This document shows positions 60,266 to 64,000 of a stretch of DNA of 64,000 nt, piece after piece. Each line of letters begins with the position of its first letter. Position 1 is the stretch's first letter. Position numbers and translations under genes: made by a program. Below the pieces are notes generated by a model. The model was not told the DNA's origin, ran no database searches, and saw only the letters and a program-made list of their open reading frames with translations. Origin of the DNA: an uncultured Poribacteria bacterium. Lineage in GTDB: Bacteria; Poribacteria; WGA-4E; WGA-3G. The stretch is taken from positions 2,356,001 to 2,420,000 of the forward strand of contig OX638352.1 in the NCBI GenBank assembly GCA_951813545.1, given 5' to 3'.

Positions 60266-60664
60266 GTGGAAAAAGAATCAAAAGACTCAAATGCTGACAA
60301 GGTTGTCTCACGTATAAAACTGCGTCGTCGTGAATTGAAGTTGACGCAAACAGAACTCGCAAAAGTAGCAAATCTAACGCCTGCTGCGATCTCGCAATTT
60401 GAATCCGGTGCCCGAAAACCATCGTTTAAGACACTTTCAAGTCTTTCTGATGCTTTAAAGGTTACAACCGATTATCTCCTCGGAAAAACTGAGAAAAGTT
60501 ACGATGACCTTTTAGCCGATCCAAAGATTAGTGCGATGTTCAGAGGTATGATGGAATTTACAGAGAAGGACAAGGAAACGCTCTACGAGTTCTATGAATT
60601 TCTCAAAACGAAGGCAGAGGCACAGAAGCTAGCGACAGATGATCCCTCCTCAGACGCAGAGTAA
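60266..60664 (+). CDS. XRE-family transcriptional regulator
   Basis: 132 aa from GTG 60266 (AAAAGGAG seven bases upstream). Residues 13-70 are a Cro/CI helix-turn-helix: 'IKLRRRELKLTQTELAKVANLTPAAISQFESGARKPSFKTLSSLSDALKVTTDYLLG'. The rest is an acidic helical tail (to 'TDDPSSDAE') that probably dimerises. Autonomous small repressor; target unknown. A long intergenic region lies upstream, so it could regulate the giant-permease gene or itself. Confidence 0.9.
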   Translation: MEKESKDSNADKVVSRIKLRRRELKLTQTELAKVANLTPAAISQFESGARKPSFKTLSSLSDALKVTTDYLLGKTEKSYDDLLADPKISAMFRGMMEFTEKDKETLYEFYEFLKTKAEAQKLATDDPSSDAE

Positions 60665-60693
60665 CGTGTTCCCCATTGAAGAAGTCCAGTCAC

Positions 60694-61743
60694 TTAAAGG
60701 GTTGGACAAAGGCAAATCTTTCCAAAATTTTGGCGATTCTCCAACAGTAGGTGTGCCTCACCCGCACGATGGAGTGGCAGAACTCGGTCAATGATAGGTT
60801 CGAGTTTACCTTGTCCTGCGAGATGGACAAGCGTTCGGAGTTCGGTCACCGTGCCGAGGGCGGAACCCATCACTGTGAGCTGCTTCTGATACAACTTTCG
60901 GATGTTGATTGTTCCGATGTTACCCGTTGTCACACCGCACGAAACAAGCCTCCCATTTTTAGCAAGACTCGCAATGCTCTGCTCCCATGTTGCAGCACCG
61001 ACATGCTCAAGAACAATGTCTACCCCTCGTCCGTCCGTTACGTCAAGAACCACTTCCGAGAAGTCTATATCCTTATAATTGATTGTAACATCCGCGCCCA
61101 TCTCCTCTGCACGTGCGAGTTTCTCACCACTGCTCGCCGTAGCGAACACTCTCGCACCACTCAACTTTGCGATTTGCAACCCCGCACTTCCAACGCCACC
61201 CCCTACACCAAGAATTAAAATGTCATCTTCAGGACGAAGTTGTGCACGCGTCATCAACATATGCCATGCTGTGAGATAGGCAATCGGCATCGCAGCGGCA
61301 TTAACGAACGACAGCGCGTCCGGTATCTGAATGGCATTTTGGGCGGGTGCTTTCACGTATTCTGCGTACCCACCATTTGTTTGGAAACCGATGAGTTCTT
61401 GCGTGTCACATAAATTCTCGGTGCCATTATAACAATCGCTACAAATGCCGCACGGAATACACGGTGCCAGAACAACCCTGTCTCCGACCTCGGAACCACG
61501 GGCTGCGTCCCCAATCTCGGCGATTGTTCCAGCGATGTCAGATCCGAGTATATGTGGTGTCTCACCCCGTTGGAACTTCTCCGCAATCTCTGGTCGATTC
61601 CGTCGAGCGTGAAGGTCCAGGTAGTTTACTGCACAGGCTTCGACTTTAACCAGTACTTCGTTAGCATCAAGTGTTGGCTTCGGCACATCTGTATACTGAA
61701 GTACCTCTGTGCTACCCTGTTTTGAAAAAACAATCGCTTTCAT
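60694..61743 (-). CDS. zinc-type medium-chain dehydrogenase/reductase
   Basis: 349 aa, start placed at 'MKAIVFSKQG' (ATG 61743), the standard family N-terminus; an 18-residue extension from GTG 61797 is less likely. Structural zinc lobe 'CIPCGICSDCYNGTENLC' (four Cys) and NAD(P) motif 'ILGVGGGVGSAGLQIAKLSGARVFATASS' are present. The catalytic-zinc Cys position (normally C near residue 40) is Asn in 'EACAVNYLDLHARR', so this is a quinone-oxidoreductase-like or atypical member. Substrate unknown. Convergent with the XRE regulator (29 bp). Confidence 0.88.
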   Translation of the reverse strand: MKAIVFSKQGSTEVLQYTDVPKPTLDANEVLVKVEACAVNYLDLHARRNRPEIAEKFQRGETPHILGSDIAGTIAEIGDAARGSEVGDRVVLAPCIPCGICSDCYNGTENLCDTQELIGFQTNGGYAEYVKAPAQNAIQIPDALSFVNAAAMPIAYLTAWHMLMTRAQLRPEDDILILGVGGGVGSAGLQIAKLSGARVFATASSGEKLARAEEMGADVTINYKDIDFSEVVLDVTDGRGVDIVLEHVGAATWEQSIASLAKNGRLVSCGVTTGNIGTINIRKLYQKQLTVMGSALGTVTELRTLVHLAGQGKLEPIIDRVLPLHRAGEAHLLLENRQNFGKICLCPTL

Positions 61744-61813
61744 ATTTTTCGTTGGACAGGCAAACGGGCAATAGGTAGGGCTAACCTTCTGATTCACCCT
61801 ATGGTTAGCAAAC

Positions 61814-62635
61814 CTAAAGCCTATCTAATTCATTTAAGCAATCAGAAAGTCCTAATATCTGTAATTCTCTGGAGACATAATTGAGGACAGCCTTTTCCAA
61901 GGCGAAAGGGTAAGTCGCCCCGTGCTGTTTTGCAATATCTGGTCCATATCGTCGCATAATAGCCGTCAACCGAAGATGTGTTTTTGCAATACTTTCTTTG
62001 TCAACACTCTGCATTGTTAATGCTGCCTCAATTTCTTCCCTAAGCACTTGCGGTAAGAAATCATTGATGTTCTTTACACCTCTGTCTCTTTGCTTTCCAT
62101 TTCCTCTAATTAACACCTCTGTAAGCGACATCACAACAAATGTGGTTCCCATAAATCCAGCGATGTGTTCCTGGCGTCCTAAAACCGTCGGAAGAATCGA
62201 AAGTACACGCCAAAACTCATTGAAGTGCTGCTTTAGTACTGGTGCAATATCCTGCGGTTCGTCGTTTTTACGTGCCGCTTTAAACTGCATACAGCCTTCA
62301 GTGGCAGACAACACATGAACACTGCTACGCTCAAGGAAAATTGTGTCTCCTGAATGTACCCAAACATCAAGCCGTAAGCCTGCTGTCGTGATACAGGTTA
62401 CCATCTGTCCGGGAAGTGTGTCTTTAAAGAGAACTAACGACTCAATGTCCGATAACCAAGATTCAAGTCGCTGTTGGAAAGCGTCTTTATTCTCTTCGGC
62501 AACCAATAAGTGGATATCGATATCTGAGTATCTATCGGCAGCACCGCTTCCAAAACTCCCTTCAAGCCATGCTGCCAAAATATGCGCGTCTGACGCTGCT
62601 TTATCTGCAAGGGCATTCAGGTATTCTTGGTGCAT
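61814..62635 (-). CDS. nucleotidyltransferase-fold protein
   Basis: 273 aa. Polymerase-beta-type nucleotidyltransferase motif 'AAWLEGSFGSGAADRYSDIDIHLLV' (GS...DxD), with a third carboxylate candidate in 'TTAGLRLDVWVH'. A C-terminal helical domain follows ('HIAGFMGTTFVVMSLTEVLIRG'). Such proteins transfer NMP to small molecules, tRNA or proteins (kanamycin nucleotidyltransferase-like, or toxin/antitoxin-type). No antitoxin gene is adjacent. Substrate unknown. Confidence 0.85.
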   Translation of the reverse strand: MHQEYLNALADKAASDAHILAAWLEGSFGSGAADRYSDIDIHLLVAEENKDAFQQRLESWLSDIESLVLFKDTLPGQMVTCITTAGLRLDVWVHSGDTIFLERSSVHVLSATEGCMQFKAARKNDEPQDIAPVLKQHFNEFWRVLSILPTVLGRQEHIAGFMGTTFVVMSLTEVLIRGNGKQRDRGVKNINDFLPQVLREEIEAALTMQSVDKESIAKTHLRLTAIMRRYGPDIAKQHGATYPFALEKAVLNYVSRELQILGLSDCLNELDRL

Positions 62636-62656
62636 TTTCCATTTCTGATAGTAGAC

Positions 62657-63466
62657 TTAACCGTAGGCACCGTGATTCAGGAAGCCGAGTAGGCGGCGTA
62701 AACGCGGGCTCGCGTCTTTGTAAACAGAATCCGGCATATTGTAGTTCATAAACGGGTAATATTTATGTCCAACAAGGCGGCGTCCGTACGTCACCTGCGT
62801 AATGTAACGGATGCGTTGGGTCTGATTGGGACCGCCGCGATGCCATACCTGATTGTTGAACATGATAACGCTTCCCGCTTTGCCAAGATTATACTGGATT
62901 TTTTCTTCCCACTCTGTGCCTTCTATTGGATTCGGCGGCGATGCCCCGAAAAGGTGTGAGCCTGGGACAACTTCTGTACCGCCGTGTTCAATCTCGGTGA
63001 CATCGGTGAGGTAGTAATTCGCTGTAAAGAGTAGCACCGGCAGCCGTACGTTCTTTGGCGGTTCGCCCTCCGTCACAATGTAGTGCGGCGCGTCGTCTTG
63101 GTGCCACGACGTGATTCCACCACCCGGAAAAGTTTGGAACGAATTGTTGTGTATAACATGGCAGTTTTCCGCGACAAGTGCTTCAGCAAAGGAGACAATA
63201 GGTTCAAGGTCGAATAATCGGCGATTGGCTTCGCTATGTTCAAACATCCGATGGCTCAAGTGCATGCGACCTGCCGGGCTTCCACCATTTAGACCGTTTG
63301 GATCGTTTTTGAGTGCCCACTCTAAATCTTGGCGAAGTTGTGTGCAGTGATCAGGTGTCAAGACATTTTGCAGAAACAGGCAGCCTCGTTGGTGGAAGGT
63401 TTCCACCCATTCCTGAATCTGTTCATCACTGACAACCTGATCTGCTAAGTAGGTTGTTTGTCCCAT
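62657..63466 (-). CDS. phytanoyl-CoA dioxygenase (PhyH)-family enzyme
   Basis: 269 aa. Fe(II) HxD in 'GGITSWHQDDAPHYI' and distal His in 'NNQVWHRGGPNQTQRIRYITQVTYGRRLVGHKYYPFMNYNMPD', with the Arg for 2-oxoglutarate. Same family as the gene at 28365; the end 'YKDASPRLRRLLGFLNHGAYG' parallels 'GADERLLRVLGKHPEMAYG', so the two are paralogues. Substrate unknown. Adjacent to the nucleotidyltransferase (21 bp). Confidence 0.88.
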   Translation of the reverse strand: MGQTTYLADQVVSDEQIQEWVETFHQRGCLFLQNVLTPDHCTQLRQDLEWALKNDPNGLNGGSPAGRMHLSHRMFEHSEANRRLFDLEPIVSFAEALVAENCHVIHNNSFQTFPGGGITSWHQDDAPHYIVTEGEPPKNVRLPVLLFTANYYLTDVTEIEHGGTEVVPGSHLFGASPPNPIEGTEWEEKIQYNLGKAGSVIMFNNQVWHRGGPNQTQRIRYITQVTYGRRLVGHKYYPFMNYNMPDSVYKDASPRLRRLLGFLNHGAYG

Positions 63467-63529
63467 TTTTCTACCTTCCGTCGTTTTTTGTGCACGTGGA
63501 TGCAGATAAAAGCAGTTTGACGGGTTGCA

Positions 63530-63550
63530 GGCGCGGTTTTTAACCGCGCC
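63530..63550. repeat. 9-bp GC-rich hairpin
   Basis: GGCGCGGTT (63530-63538) and AACCGCGCC (63542-63550) around TTT. It follows the DUF350 gene stop on the minus strand by 35 bp; no T-run follows in that direction. Could be a weak terminator or a dispersed repeat. Confidence 0.55.
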
Positions 63551-63585
63551 TTTTGTGAACCTTGTACGCGTGGTGCGTCTCTGGA

Positions 63586-63921
63586 CTAACCCATCGCAGC
63601 GGCGACGATGATACCGAGTGAGACGAGGACACCCGCAACAGCAATACCCGCAGCGGTGTTGTTTTCTTCGGCAATCTGACGGTTTAGATCGTAGGGGGTC
63701 GCCATGTCAAAGACTTTGTAGCCTACCATCAGAATTATTAAACCGACGATACTAAAAACAACGCCTTCAATGATAAAACCGCCCAAGGCTTTGAAGTCTA
63801 CCATCGGGATCTCTCCCGATGCGGCATCAGATTGGGCGATGGCATTCTGTGAAAACAAAACAAAGGCAACAAGTGCCACGGTAACCAGAATGAACGTGGT
63901 GAATACAATCTTTTTAGCCAT
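63586..63921 (-). CDS. DUF350 membrane protein
   Basis: 111 aa. A signal-like first helix (FTTFILVTVALVAFVLFSQNAIAQ), then two transmembrane helices: 'FIIEGVVFSIVGLIILMVGYKVFDMATPYDLNRQIAEENNTAAGIAVAGVLVSLGIIVAAAMG'. The 'DMATPYDLNRQIAEENNTAAGI' loop matches DUF350 (UPF0719). Function unknown; members sometimes accompany potassium or stress-response genes. It is the last gene of the window and its upstream region extends past the end. Confidence 0.8.
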   Translation of the reverse strand: MAKKIVFTTFILVTVALVAFVLFSQNAIAQSDAASGEIPMVDFKALGGFIIEGVVFSIVGLIILMVGYKVFDMATPYDLNRQIAEENNTAAGIAVAGVLVSLGIIVAAAMG

Positions 63922-64000
63922 TTTGCGAGTCTCCTTATTTGTAGGTGTCGGTTTAAGACAGCCGTTATGCCTATAACCACTGCCCAGTACCGCGCATCGT

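Noticed and set aside
1..64000. tRNA, rRNA, tmRNA and riboswitches
   Set aside because: I looked through the intergenic gaps for T-loop, anticodon-loop and other conserved RNA signatures and saw none; small RNAs without a strong signature could be missed.

Overview
The window looks like a chromosomal contig of a Candidatus Poribacteria-type bacterium. This is an inference from gene content. Secreted proteins carry a cohesin-like domain, a dockerin, and a FlgD-like C-terminal module ([16 protein letters not shown]). There are two phytanoyl-CoA dioxygenase-type enzymes, a DUF5069 protein, paired Gfo/Idh/MocA oxidoreductases and a DUF6785/OPT-like membrane protein. Intergenic spaces are full of short palindromic or MITE-like repeats. 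Signal peptides, lipoboxes, a TonB-dependent receptor and a porin indicate a diderm envelope. I found no rRNA, tRNA or CRISPR array.

Layout. 1-4.4 kb: 3' part of a large DUF1998-type SF2 helicase (Druantia DruE-like is the best guess) followed by two small ORFs. 4.6-6.0 kb: a lipoprotein and a ferritin-like protein converging on a strong hairpin. 6.1-17.9 kb (minus strand): a haem/iron acquisition island with an ABC importer (HmuVU and a damaged HmuT), two HmuY-like haem-binding proteins (one truncated), a TonB-dependent receptor, a PepSY-TM protein, an IsdG-like haem monooxygenase, a di-haem oxidoreductase, an imelysin-like lipoprotein and a porin. Three Fur-box-like operators lie in it. At about 8.6 kb a deletion (or assembly chimera) joins the middle of a HmuY gene to the middle of HmuT.

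18-28 kb (minus): NUDIX hydrolase, lipoprotein, an alpha-carbonic anhydrase pseudogene with its intact paralogue 6 kb away, VOC protein, Asp-box protein, a solitary TnpB with recognisable end hairpins, a CHAT-like caspase-fold protein, GNAT, APH-like kinase and HAD phosphatase. 28-32 kb: PhyH dioxygenase, parallel beta-helix protein and a three-copy DUF5069 protein. 32-45 kb (plus): cupin, cohesin-like protein with a 52-copy Ala-Asp tract, a dockerin protein with a CxxCH motif, two Gfo/Idh/MocA oxidoreductases, a MacB-like permease, an ABC-2 exporter trio, a LamG-like secreted protein and GalU. 45-59.5 kb (minus): MBL hydrolase, SelA-like PLP enzyme, then a distinctive set comprising a LolD/MacB-like ATPase, a PqqD-like protein, a hypothetical, an OPT/DUF6785-like transporter, a small membrane protein and a 2442-residue protein that fuses a degenerate M28 peptidase to an FtsX/MacB permease. 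60-64 kb: XRE regulator, MDR dehydrogenase, nucleotidyltransferase, second PhyH and DUF350 protein.

The least familiar systems are the giant peptidase-permease/ATPase/PqqD/OPT cluster (47.2-59.5 kb) and the adjacent cohesin-like/dockerin pair (33.1-36.5 kb).
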